Shown: positions 23,992-32,305, counted from the stretch's first letter. The stretch is 32,377 nucleotides of DNA from Pseudoflavonifractor sp. MSJ-30 (GCF_018918045.1 NZ_JAHLPU010000033.1:1-32377), one strand, 5' to 3'. Translations and numbers: made by a program. Notes: generated by a model from the sequence alone, not told the origin.

Positions 23992-24035
23992 ATCCACAAA
24001 TTTGCGCTAGGCGAAACGCCCCCCTTTTTGTGGAT
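23992..24035 (-). promoter_or_regulatory. Structured 5' leader of the corrinoid operon
   Basis: In the 90-base leader, ATCCACAAA (minus strand, 24035-24027) and TTTGTGGAT (24000-23992) are perfect inverted copies. Between them is a small hairpin GGCG/CGCC (24010-24020). It begins a few bases after the expected start of transcription. It may be an RNA element or an operator for the divergent regulator. It does not show the conserved parts of a cobalamin riboswitch. Confidence 0.5.
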
Positions 24036-24048
24036 TGCTTCTATATGC

Positions 24049-24077
24049 ATCCTAGCAAATTCGAGCCATTTTGTCAA
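24049..24077 (-). promoter_or_regulatory. Promoter of the corrinoid methyltransferase operon
   Basis: The minus strand has TTGACA (24077-24072), a 17-base spacer and TAGGAT (24054-24049). The -35 is perfect and the -10 is two bases off consensus, as expected for a controlled promoter. Confidence 0.8.
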
Positions 24078-24126
24078 TTCATGCAAAGACAATTTACAAT
24101 TTTCCACACTTTGTGATTATTGCCTA

Positions 24127-24155
24127 TTTACTTTCCGCAATTTTGCGGATATAAT
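24127..24155 (+). promoter_or_regulatory. Promoter of the PucR-type regulator with spacer palindrome
   Basis: TTTACT (24127-24132), a 17-base spacer and TATAAT (24150-24155) precede the regulator. The spacer holds the inverted repeat CCGCAA (24135-24140) / TTGCGG (24143-24148), placed where a bound protein would block polymerase, so autoregulation is possible. Confidence 0.65.
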
Positions 24156-24188
24156 TTCCTTATCATCTTAAAAAGGGGAGCGTTATGG

Positions 24189-25754
24189 ATGGAGAAATAC
24201 ACCCTCGCCCATATGAATCCGAATCTTGCCATGGCGGCCCAGGCATTTCCCGGCTGTATCATACATGATTCCGGCAAAGGACAGTCCTATCTGGATGTAC
24301 GCATTTTCCGCAGCGCCCTGCCCATGAGCGAGAATATTCTGTATCTTGTCCGGGAGGCGGACGCGGCTTCTTTTCCCGGCGATACCTACGCCAGCATCTG
24401 TAAGGCATTCATTTACGGGACCGCCGACCGGATTACCGTACCGAATCTGACGGATGAGCAGGTGCTGGATCGGGCCATGGTTCTGTTCTCCCGCTGCCGG
24501 GAGCAGGAGCAGCGTCTGGACGAGCTGGTCTTTCAGGGCGCCACATTGCAGCAGCTCTGCGAGGCCGGGGCTGATCTGCTGGATAACCCGGTGTACATCC
24601 ATGACGACTGGTTTATGGTTCTGGCCCAATCCTCTCAGGTGGACGATGTGCTGACTCCGGAATACACCATGACCTCCCAGCGAGGCTTCCTGCCCAGAGT
24701 CATTGTGGACGACCTGCAATTTGACAGCGACTATCTGGAGACCTATACCACCCACGATGTGCAGCTCTGGCACAACCCCAGCAAGGCGGCTGACTGCCTG
24801 TATGTAAACCTGTGGGACGGGGCCATCTACCGTGGGAGACTCCAGGTCATGGAGACCAACCACCCCTTCCAGCCATCGGACTACCGCCTGGCGGAGGTCC
24901 TGGCCCAGCGGGTCATGAGCTGCCTGCACTATCGCGGCAGCACCGCGGACTCTTCCTTCCGCAGCATGGACGATGTGATCTCCGATCTGCTGCAAAACCA
25001 GCAGCCGGACGGCGGCCAGCTGCGGCGGCTGCTGGATCAGCTTGGCTGGGACGAGAACGACCCCTATGTCTGCCTGAATATCGCCGGTCAGGAGGATGCT
25101 CCGTCCACCATTCAGGAACATTCTCTGCACAGCGACCTTTTTCGGTATTTCCCCAACAGCTATGTGCTGCTGCAGGATCACAAGCAGTATGTGATTCTGA
25201 ATATGCGCCGGCTGGCCATTCCCTACACCATGCTGCGGCACACCCTTGCCCCGCTGTGCCGGGATTATCTGCTGTATGCTGGCATTTCCTCGCCCGCCCA
25301 GGGGGTGCGGGATATCCATGTGGCCTTTACCCAGGCCCAGATTGCGCTGGAGACCTGCTTCCGCCTGCGGGGGGACCACTGGATCCGGGTGTTCTCCCAT
25401 TGCGCTCTGGCCCATATCATCGATAATTTCCGGTCGCCTCTGACAATCGAGCAGACTCTTTCGCCGGCCCTGTATGCCCTGCGGGCCTACGACCGGGAAC
25501 ACGGCACTCCTTACTTTGAGACGCTGCGGGCGTATCTGCTCTGTGAGCGGGAGATTCCCAAAACCGCCCAGACCCTGATTATCCACAGGACGACCCTTTT
25601 ATACCGGCTTAAAAAAATTGAAAGCCTGGTTTCCCTGAACATGGACGACCCGGGGCAGCGGCTGTATCTGCTGCTTTCCCTGTGGATCATGGACCGGGAA
25701 CACCAGCCCGAAACCGGCAAAGAAGGGGAAATTTCCGGAAATCCATTGCAATAG
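24189..25754 (+). CDS. PucR/CdaR-type transcriptional regulator
   Basis: The 521-residue protein ends with the PucR-type helix-turn-helix: REIPKTAQTLIIHRTTLLYRLKKIESL at about residues 454-480, then QRLYLLLSLWIM. The middle resembles the GGDEF-like/CdaR domain of the family, and the first 260 residues form a sensor region with no clear match. Divergent transcription from the corrinoid operon, with 236 bases between the start codons, makes it the likely controller of that operon, probably sensing the methylated substrate. The ATG at 24189 is used because GGGGAG lies 8 bases upstream; an ATG at 24185 is in another frame. No membrane segment is seen. No clear terminator follows. Confidence 0.87.
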   Translation: MEKYTLAHMNPNLAMAAQAFPGCIIHDSGKGQSYLDVRIFRSALPMSENILYLVREADAASFPGDTYASICKAFIYGTADRITVPNLTDEQVLDRAMVLFSRCREQEQRLDELVFQGATLQQLCEAGADLLDNPVYIHDDWFMVLAQSSQVDDVLTPEYTMTSQRGFLPRVIVDDLQFDSDYLETYTTHDVQLWHNPSKAADCLYVNLWDGAIYRGRLQVMETNHPFQPSDYRLAEVLAQRVMSCLHYRGSTADSSFRSMDDVISDLLQNQQPDGGQLRRLLDQLGWDENDPYVCLNIAGQEDAPSTIQEHSLHSDLFRYFPNSYVLLQDHKQYVILNMRRLAIPYTMLRHTLAPLCRDYLLYAGISSPAQGVRDIHVAFTQAQIALETCFRLRGDHWIRVFSHCALAHIIDNFRSPLTIEQTLSPALYALRAYDREHGTPYFETLRAYLLCEREIPKTAQTLIIHRTTLLYRLKKIESLVSLNMDDPGQRLYLLLSLWIMDREHQPETGKEGEISGNPLQ

Positions 25755-25816
25755 ACGGGAAACTATGGTACTCTATAGACAAGTTTGACAAGCAAATAGG
25801 AGCTGCGGGGAGAAGA

Positions 25817-25930
25817 AATTGACAATTGATAATGAACAATTGACAATTATGGTGTCCCTGCGGGACAAGTTTGGATTGCTTATTCGAACCCTTTCCTAAA
25901 TTGTCAACTGTCAATTGTCCATTGTCAATT
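25817..25930. mobile_element. MITE-like element with 32-bp terminal inverted repeats
   Basis: The left arm (25817-25848) is built of AATTGACAATTG-type units, and the right arm (25899-25930) is its near inverse with a few mismatches. About 50 bases lie between, including the small hairpin GTCCC/GGGAC. It has no coding capacity. Such AATTGACAATT-rich elements are seen scattered in gut clostridia; a transposase that moves them is not in this window. Confidence 0.7.
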
Positions 25931-25991
25931 GCAAAAAGCAATGTCTTGCGGTGACGCAGAGAGTAATTACAGAAACAGGAGGATATGATCC

Positions 25992-26906
25992 TTGAAAAAG
26001 ACGACCCTTGTGATTATGGCCGCCGGAATCGGCAGCCGTTATGGCGCGGGCATCAAGCAGCTGGCCAGCGTGGACGGCTCCGGCCACATCATTATGGACT
26101 ATTCCATTCACGATGCCATTGCCGCGGGCTTTAATAAGATCGTTTTCATCATCCGCCGGGATATCGAGCAGGATTTCCGGGAGGTCATCGGCGACCGGAT
26201 CGAGGCGGTATGCCAAAAAGCCGGGGTGGAAGTCGCCTATTGCTTCCAGTCCCTGACGGAGATTCCGGGTGAGCTTCCCGAGGGGCGCACCAAGCCCTGG
26301 GGTACCGGACAGGCGGTTCTTGCCGCCAGAGAGCATATCGACGGCCCCTTCGCCGTCATCAACGCCGACGACTACTACGGCAAGAGCATCTACCGGGAGA
26401 TCCATGACTATCTGTGCGCGGATCATCCGGATAACGCCTACTGCATGGCGGGCTTTATCCTGAAAAACACCCTGTCCGACAACGGCGCCGTGACCCGGGG
26501 CATTTGCCAGGTGGACGGCAAGGGCTTTTTGACCAACGTGGAGGAGACCAAGAACATCCGCCCCACCGCGGACGGCGCGGAAGCGGACGGCAGGTGCCTG
26601 GATCCGGACGGTTATGTCTCCATGAACATGTGGGGGCTGTCCAAAGCGTTCCTGGGTGCGCTGGAGGAGAACTTCAAGACCTTCTTTGAAACCGATGTGC
26701 CCGCTAGTCCGCTGAAGGCGGAGTATCTGCTGCCCATTCTGATTGGTCAGCTGCTGCAGCGCAAGGCCGTTACCGTCCAGGTGCTGCCCACCCACGACAA
26801 ATGGTTCGGCGTCACCTACGCCGCCGACAAGACCGCCGTCACCGAGAGCTTCGCCCAGCTTATCGCCCAGGGCGTGTACGGCGAAGACCTTTACGCGGAT
26901 CTGTAA
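25992..26906 (+). CDS. Sugar-nucleotidyltransferase-like protein
   Basis: The 304-residue protein starts with VIMAAGIGSRYGAGIKQL, the nucleotide-binding signature of NTP-transferases (G-x-G-x-R). It continues with PWGTGQAVLAA and AVINADDYYG, where the Asp pair would bind the metal and sugar phosphate. Its partner sugar or alcohol phosphate is not known; related proteins include sugar-1-phosphate and choline-phosphate nucleotidyltransferases. The start is TTG: AGGAGG lies 9 bases upstream, an ATG inside that spacing is in another frame, and the next in-frame ATG would remove the signature. It stands alone between two MITE-like elements, without the kinase or glycosyltransferase that often accompanies it. 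Confidence 0.82.
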   Translation: MKKTTLVIMAAGIGSRYGAGIKQLASVDGSGHIIMDYSIHDAIAAGFNKIVFIIRRDIEQDFREVIGDRIEAVCQKAGVEVAYCFQSLTEIPGELPEGRTKPWGTGQAVLAAREHIDGPFAVINADDYYGKSIYREIHDYLCADHPDNAYCMAGFILKNTLSDNGAVTRGICQVDGKGFLTNVEETKNIRPTADGAEADGRCLDPDGYVSMNMWGLSKAFLGALEENFKTFFETDVPASPLKAEYLLPILIGQLLQRKAVTVQVLPTHDKWFGVTYAADKTAVTESFAQLIAQGVYGEDLYADL

Positions 26907-26933
26907 AGCCTTATCCCTACGGAAAAATCAAAG

Positions 26934-26970
26934 AAACGGCAGTCCCCTAAATCCCGGGGGACTGCCGTTT
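26934..26970 (+). terminator. Terminator after the nucleotidyltransferase gene
   Basis: AAACGGCAGTCCCC (26934-26947) and GGGGACTGCCGTTT (26957-26970) form a perfect 14-bp stem. The T-run is short (part of the stem), and the A/T symmetry would also allow it to work from the other strand. Confidence 0.75.
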
Positions 26971-26977
26971 GCGCTTA

Positions 26978-27097
26978 GACAGCACCGCACAATTGCGTCT
27001 GCGAGTCTCAAACGTCTTTTTGCTCCGCCATTTTCGGAACTTTGAATTGGAACAAAAACCCTGTCTGAGACTTCTTGACGAATTGTGCGGTGCTGCC
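26978..27097. mobile_element. 120-bp MITE-like element abutting a stop codon
   Basis: The ends GACAGCACCGCACAATT (26978-26994) and AATTGTGCGGTGCTGCC (27081-27097) are inverted copies with one mismatch, and weaker pairing continues inward through the GTCTCA/TGAGAC region. CTTA flanks it on both sides (26974-26977 and 27098-27101), a possible target duplication. The right copy includes the stop codon of the GLUG-protein gene. No coding capacity. Confidence 0.7.
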
Positions 27098-27098
27098 C

Positions 27099-29783
27099 TT
27101 ACTTTATCCCTGTTTTTCTCTTCCGGCTTTTCTTCTTTTTCCGGTGTACCAGCAGGAGAATCACCAGAAGCAGTACGACCGCGGCGGCCGCACAGGTTAG
27201 AAGCAGGGGCATTGGGTTCTGCTTCTGGCGGAGGGCGGCGCTGAGGGTGTTTCCGGACGCGGTGAAGAGCAGGTAGCTGCCGTCCTGGGTGGCCTCCGTT
27301 TCTGCCCAGCCGGAGCCGGTGTCTACATAGAGAATGTAGCTCTTCTTGCTGTCCGGCATCCGCAGGTGAATCGTATGGCTGTTCTGCCCATCCTCCGGGA
27401 CGGTCAGGCTCCAGCCAATCTCCGCTCCGTCGGGCAGACCCGCGGTGATTTCCTTCGCTGCCAGGTCCAGGCCGGAGACGAAGCTGCCTTCTGCCAGGGC
27501 GATGGGAAGCTGGCCGGTCTCGCTGCCGGTGTCGGCGGCGGCCTGAAGCTCTGTGTACTCGGCATGGACGGTCTTGTCGGCGCAGATGTGGGCGGGGTCA
27601 AAGTCTGCCCAGACGCCGCTGTAACCGTCCTTCTCCGGCACCTCGGGGATATCCTTCAGACGGCGGTTGTAATCCACCCGGCGGGTGAAGGTCTGGTTAT
27701 CCGTCACAAAGGTGATGACCATTTTGTGAAAGGCCTCCGGAACATCCTCCAGCTCCATGAACCGGTTGTAGCTGATGGGTTCCGCGGAACCGGCATAGCT
27801 GATGCCGTCAATGCCCGCGAAATCATCGGATGCCACAAAATAGTTCTCGGTGCATTCGCCGTCGGCGTCCAGCTTTCCGGCGATGGCTCCGGTGTTTTCT
27901 CCGGCATTTTCCAGGGTGACCAGAGCCCGGTTGCCCATGAGCTGAGAGGCCTGACCGGCGATGCCGCCTACCAGATTGGCGCCGGATACATGGCACTTGG
28001 CCCAGTTGTCAGAGACCTGCTTTTTGGTCTGGCCCACGATGCCGCCTACCCAGCTGGCGTCCGGGGAATCCACGGTGCCGTAGCCCTCGCAGCCTACGAT
28101 GGCGCCCAGCGTGGTCTTGCCCGCAATGCCGCCGGCGCACTGTTTTTTGGCCGTTACCGTACCCCGGTTCTGGCACTGGTACACCAGTGCGCGGGTGCGG
28201 AAGGTGAAATTCAAAGAACTGTCGCCCTGAACGGTCAGATCATCCTCGGGGTCCAGATCGTTTTCCCAGGACAGCGCGCCCACAATGCCGCCGGCGTTGA
28301 TATCGGCGTTGACCGTGCCGTAATTGATGCAATTCCGCATTTTACCGGCGGAATCCGATTCCACGTTCTCGCCGGACACATCTTCAACAATATTCTCGTT
28401 TTCTTCCCGGCCGCTCATAACGTCCACCACCCGGCTCATCTGGCTGGTCAGAGACTTCAGGTCGGCGATCACCTGGCCGCCGTCCTCGGCGGCGGACTGG
28501 CTGACGGAACTGATCTGCCACACCAGATCGCTCATGCAGCTGCCCACTGTTCCGGCGGCAGCCCAGATGGCGTCCATGTCCCCAATGTTGATATCCGGGA
28601 TATCGATATCGTCTCCCGGCTTCCAGTCGGGATTCGGGTCAGGGATGGAGGTATTGTCCCTGATGACGGTCAGCAAATAGTCAATGGCGCTGAGCAGGTC
28701 ATTCATGGAGCCCTGTACCTGTACCAGGCCGGCCTGAATGGAGCTGTTGGCGTTTCCGGCGTCATAGGCGGCCCGGTTCAGGATGCCCTGAGCGGTCTGC
28801 AGCTCTTTTTCCAGCTTTTGCAGAGTGTCCTCATCATAGACCAGAATGTTGTTTGGTTCCATCTGGCCCAGAACGCCGCCGCCTTCCTTCCGCGCGTAGA
28901 CGTCGCCATAGTTCACGCAATCTGCCATAAAACCGCTGCTGGAACCGGCCACACCGCCGATGTTATAGCCGGTGTGCTGGTAGCCCACATTGCCCTCATT
29001 GCGGCACAGGCGGATCACGCCGCTGCTGGAACCAACGACGCCGCCAATGTCAGAGCCGTTGAGACCGCCCTCGTCACTGGTGAGCCGGGGGATGGTGATG
29101 TCGTCCAGAGAAAGAGTCTCGGTGGCCAGGACGGTATTGACGTTGGCCTTGTTCACACAGTCGTACAGCACACCGCTGTTCTCGCCCACGATGCCGCCCA
29201 GGACCTTGCTGCCCCGGATATAGCCCTTCATGGTGCATTTTTCCACGCGGCCGCTGACCTCGTTCACACCCACGATGCCGCCAACCTGGCTGATGCCGCA
29301 GACGGCGCCGAAGAAGCTGACGTTCTGCACCAGACCCGCGTTGACGCCGGCCAGGCCGCCCACCTTTGTGGAGCTGCCTGAGGGGATCACCCGGCCGATG
29401 ATTTGCAGGTTTTTAACGGTGGCTCCTTCCTGAATGTAGCGGAACAGACCCTTGGCGGAGCCGTCGGAATCCGCGGCCAGACCGTAAATCTTGTGCCCCT
29501 GACCATCGAAAATGCCGCCGAAGGTGGGGATTTCAAAGCCTTCCAGGTCCTTTACGTCGATATCTGCTGTCAGCAGAACCTTCAGATTCCGGCTGGCGCT
29601 GTCCAGACGGCAGAGTTTGGCGAGCTTTTCCAGATCCTCCGCCGTGGAGACGGTGTATTGCTCATATTCCGTTTCGGATTCTGCGGCTTCTTCCGCATCG
29701 GTGTTTTCGGCCCGGACGCACAGGGGCAGCAGCAGCGCCGCGCAGAGCAGCAGGGCCAAAATTCGGATCAGATTCTTTTTCAT
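27099..29783 (-). CDS. Large surface protein with GLUG repeats and a membrane anchor
   Basis: The 894-residue protein has a signal peptide (cut near CVRA/EN, about 25). Two blocks of GLUG-type repeats, recognised by GGxxGxN/S turns such as GGLAGVN, GGIVGVN and GGIVGEN, cover about 140-310 and 490-660 and should form beta-helix-like rungs. Between them is a helical, Gln/Ser/Asp-rich segment of about 180 residues. Near 690-745 is a region like the InlB B-repeat (FVTDNQTFTRR...YSGVWADFD). A final beta domain leads to one membrane helix (about 862-882) and a Lys/Arg tail. No LPXTG and no catalytic motif are seen. Its ATG overlaps the MMPL stop (ATGA), so it is made together with that transporter. 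Adhesion or envelope assembly is possible. Confidence 0.8.
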   Translation of the reverse strand: MKKNLIRILALLLCAALLLPLCVRAENTDAEEAAESETEYEQYTVSTAEDLEKLAKLCRLDSASRNLKVLLTADIDVKDLEGFEIPTFGGIFDGQGHKIYGLAADSDGSAKGLFRYIQEGATVKNLQIIGRVIPSGSSTKVGGLAGVNAGLVQNVSFFGAVCGISQVGGIVGVNEVSGRVEKCTMKGYIRGSKVLGGIVGENSGVLYDCVNKANVNTVLATETLSLDDITIPRLTSDEGGLNGSDIGGVVGSSSGVIRLCRNEGNVGYQHTGYNIGGVAGSSSGFMADCVNYGDVYARKEGGGVLGQMEPNNILVYDEDTLQKLEKELQTAQGILNRAAYDAGNANSSIQAGLVQVQGSMNDLLSAIDYLLTVIRDNTSIPDPNPDWKPGDDIDIPDINIGDMDAIWAAAGTVGSCMSDLVWQISSVSQSAAEDGGQVIADLKSLTSQMSRVVDVMSGREENENIVEDVSGENVESDSAGKMRNCINYGTVNADINAGGIVGALSWENDLDPEDDLTVQGDSSLNFTFRTRALVYQCQNRGTVTAKKQCAGGIAGKTTLGAIVGCEGYGTVDSPDASWVGGIVGQTKKQVSDNWAKCHVSGANLVGGIAGQASQLMGNRALVTLENAGENTGAIAGKLDADGECTENYFVASDDFAGIDGISYAGSAEPISYNRFMELEDVPEAFHKMVITFVTDNQTFTRRVDYNRRLKDIPEVPEKDGYSGVWADFDPAHICADKTVHAEYTELQAAADTGSETGQLPIALAEGSFVSGLDLAAKEITAGLPDGAEIGWSLTVPEDGQNSHTIHLRMPDSKKSYILYVDTGSGWAETEATQDGSYLLFTASGNTLSAALRQKQNPMPLLLTCAAAAVVLLLVILLLVHRKKKKSRKRKTGIK

Positions 29784-32245
29784 TCCTTGCTTGCTCCTTC
29801 CTCCAGCGCGGGATGGTCCTCTACGACCTCCACATCGCCGGTGGCGATGGAGGCGTTGATCTGGCCTGTCAGAATGCCGTTGATTTCGGCATCCACAACG
29901 CCGTTGATGTAGCCCCGGACCCGGCCGCTGACACGCATGGTGCCGCTGGCCGTGTGGACTTTCCGGTCCAGCGTGGGCATTTCAAAGCTGGTGCGCTCGA
30001 TAATGGTATCGCCCAGCACCAGAATCTGGGGCAGGACAGCCAGAACCAGCACAATGGAGATGATGGTGCCCCGGCCCAGACAATCGCCAATGGTGGCGAT
30101 GACGGGGTTGGTGGTCATAACGGCAATCAGACTGCCGGCAGCGGCCAGAATGGTACCGGAGGTGAAGATGGTGGGGAAGGAGGCGTTCAGCGCCTCGACA
30201 ATGGCCTTCCTGGGCGGGTATTGCTGCTTCATCTCCGTGTAATGGCTGGAGATAACGATGGCGTAGTCGATGTTCGCGCCCATCTGGATGGAGTTGACGA
30301 TCAGATAGCCAAGGAAGTACAGCGGCGTGTTGCGGATGGCGGGGACGGCAAAGTTGATCCAGATACTGCCCTGAATCACCATAATCAGCAGCACGGGCAG
30401 ACCTGCGGACTTGAAGGTGAAGAGCAGGATCAGCATAACGAACAGGGCGGACAGAATGGAAATCAGAAGGTTATCCTCGGCAAAGGAGGAACTCAGGTCA
30501 ATGGCGCTGGTGCTGTTGCCGACGATGTAGAAATTGTCGCCATAGTAGGAGCGCACAAGGTCATGCATTTCGTCCAGAAGGGAAACCGTTTCGTCCCCCT
30601 CTTCGGGAAGATCCAGATAGGCAACCATACGGCTGTAGTCGTCGCTCTTCAGCTGAAGCCTGGCCTGATCCAGCTGGGCAAAAAGGTCATCCAGAGTGTC
30701 CTGAATGGCGCCGTCCAGCTTGATGTTTCCATCCTCCATCTGGGTCTTCAGAAACTGGAACATGTCGAACAGGGGGACCTTATAGGCCCCGATGCCGTTG
30801 ATCAGCTCGCCGTACTGGCTCTGGTCCGTGGCATAGGCCGTATAGAGCAGCTGGGCCACTTCGTAGTCCAGATTCGCCAGCTCGGAGAATTGCCGGGGAG
30901 TCAGGGCATCGGTGAGCACATAGCCGTCCATGGCCTCGATGTTGGAAAGGCCCATGGTGGACTTGATCCGGTCGTCACTGTCCAGCGTCTCCAGAATGGC
31001 CCCTTCCTTTTCGTAGTCCCCGGAGGGCACGATAATGGCCACCATGTTGTTGTAGCCAAAGGTATGCTTGATCTTCTGCACGGCAATCTGCTGCTCGCTC
31101 TGTTTGGCGGTGGTCAGGTCATTGAAGCTGTAGGCATAGGGACAGCGATTGGCAAAGATACAGGCCACTGCCGCAATGGCTACGAACAGGGGCGGAACAA
31201 TGAATCGGGTCTTCACGTCAAATTTGCCGATGGCTGTGATTTTCGGCAGCAGCTCCTTGTGCTGGCTGCGGTCAATGCGCTTGGAGAACAGCACCAGCAG
31301 GCCCGGCATCAGGGTAAACACCGACAGAAGACTCAGCAGAATGGCCTTGATCAGCACAATGGCCATATCGAGGCCGATGCCGAAGTGCATGAAGGCCAGG
31401 GCGCCCAGACCGGAAATGGTGGTCAGGGAGCTGGAGGAAATCTCGGGAATGGCTTTGCTCAGAGCCTCAATGCAGGCTTCCCGGGTGCCCAGGGTCACAT
31501 GCTCCGCGGAGAACCGGTGGCAGAGGATAATGGCGTAGTCAATGGCCAGGGCCAGCTGCAGCACCACGGTAACAGAGTTGGAGATGAAGCTGATCTTGCC
31601 GCACAGAAAGTTGGTGCCCATGTTCAGCAGCGCCGCCGCGCCGAAGGTCATAATCAGCACCGGCACTTCCATATAGGCTTTGGAGGTCAGGGTCAGAACG
31701 AGGACGATGATGACTGCGGCAATGAGCACAATAACGCCCATTTCCTTGGCCAGGTCCGCGGAGGTATCCTGGCCCACGGTGGAATCCACATAGCTGTCAT
31801 AGGGTTCCAGAAGCTCGTTGATCTTCTTCATGGCGTCCAGGGAGACCTGATCTGTTTCCGTGCCGTCAAAGCTCACGTCCAGCAATGCGGCGGTGCCCCG
31901 GTAGTGATCCTCGGTGGTATCGAAGGTCACCCGGGAGACGCCGTCCAGGTCGGCGATCTGATCCGCCAGAGCCTGTGCCCGCTGGGTGGTCACGTTGGTG
32001 ACCATGACACGGGCGGAGCCGTAGGTAATGAAATTGTCGTTCATGACGGTCAGACCCTGCCGGGTCTCTGTATCGTCCGGCAGATAGGTGGTGATGTCGT
32101 TTTCCACCTCGACCCAGTTCCGGGAGAACAGGCAGAACACCAGTGCCACCACATACAGCAGGAAAAACAGGTTCCGCTTGTCCACTATAAATGTGGCGAC
32201 CTTTTTAATGCCGCCGCCTTCGGACTTTTTTTCTTCTTTTGCCAT
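29780..32245 (-). CDS. MMPL/RND-family membrane protein
   Basis: The 821-residue protein has the two-fold RND layout: a single N-terminal helix (about 24-40), a first extracellular domain, a helix bundle, a second extracellular domain with helical hairpins, and a second bundle. Each bundle has the family Asp motif, AIDYA with Asp236 and NIDYA with Asp660, likely proton-relay residues. MMPL proteins move lipids, glycolipids or peptides across the membrane; the cargo here is unknown. The last 64 residues form a Gly-periodic tail (VSGRVRGYINGVVDAEINGI) not typical of the family. The ATG at 32243-32245 has AGGAG 8 bases upstream; an in-frame extension to 32359 passes through a palindromic repeat and is rejected. 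Confidence 0.87.
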   Translation of the reverse strand: MAKEEKKSEGGGIKKVATFIVDKRNLFFLLYVVALVFCLFSRNWVEVENDITTYLPDDTETRQGLTVMNDNFITYGSARVMVTNVTTQRAQALADQIADLDGVSRVTFDTTEDHYRGTAALLDVSFDGTETDQVSLDAMKKINELLEPYDSYVDSTVGQDTSADLAKEMGVIVLIAAVIIVLVLTLTSKAYMEVPVLIMTFGAAALLNMGTNFLCGKISFISNSVTVVLQLALAIDYAIILCHRFSAEHVTLGTREACIEALSKAIPEISSSSLTTISGLGALAFMHFGIGLDMAIVLIKAILLSLLSVFTLMPGLLVLFSKRIDRSQHKELLPKITAIGKFDVKTRFIVPPLFVAIAAVACIFANRCPYAYSFNDLTTAKQSEQQIAVQKIKHTFGYNNMVAIIVPSGDYEKEGAILETLDSDDRIKSTMGLSNIEAMDGYVLTDALTPRQFSELANLDYEVAQLLYTAYATDQSQYGELINGIGAYKVPLFDMFQFLKTQMEDGNIKLDGAIQDTLDDLFAQLDQARLQLKSDDYSRMVAYLDLPEEGDETVSLLDEMHDLVRSYYGDNFYIVGNSTSAIDLSSSFAEDNLLISILSALFVMLILLFTFKSAGLPVLLIMVIQGSIWINFAVPAIRNTPLYFLGYLIVNSIQMGANIDYAIVISSHYTEMKQQYPPRKAIVEALNASFPTIFTSGTILAAAGSLIAVMTTNPVIATIGDCLGRGTIISIVLVLAVLPQILVLGDTIIERTSFEMPTLDRKVHTASGTMRVSGRVRGYINGVVDAEINGILTGQINASIATGDVEVVEDHPALEEGASKE

Positions 32246-32305
32246 TGCATTGGCTCCTTTCACGGGGAGTGTGATATGTGATAAATTGGGGTTTGTCGAA
32301 CAAAG

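Noticed and set aside
23953..24048. Cobalamin riboswitch in the corrinoid operon leader
   Set aside because: The leader is only about 90 bases and lacks the long multi-stem core and B12-box-like conserved segments, so it was described only as an unnamed structured element.
24183..25586. A 467-codon open frame antisense to the PucR-type regulator
   Set aside because: The plus-strand protein has a clear helix-turn-helix and promoter; the antisense frame has no features of its own.
29813..32281. An 822-codon open frame on the plus strand opposite the MMPL gene
   Set aside because: The opposite strand encodes a full MMPL protein with both Asp motifs; this frame is compositionally odd and has no recognisable domain.
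32289..32304. A third copy of the cargo-gene 3' flank (GTTTGTCGAACA) near the window end
   Set aside because: Only the short GTTTGTCGAACA part matches, there is no TTTGCAAAGA segment or cargo gene beside it, and it lies next to a different repeat.
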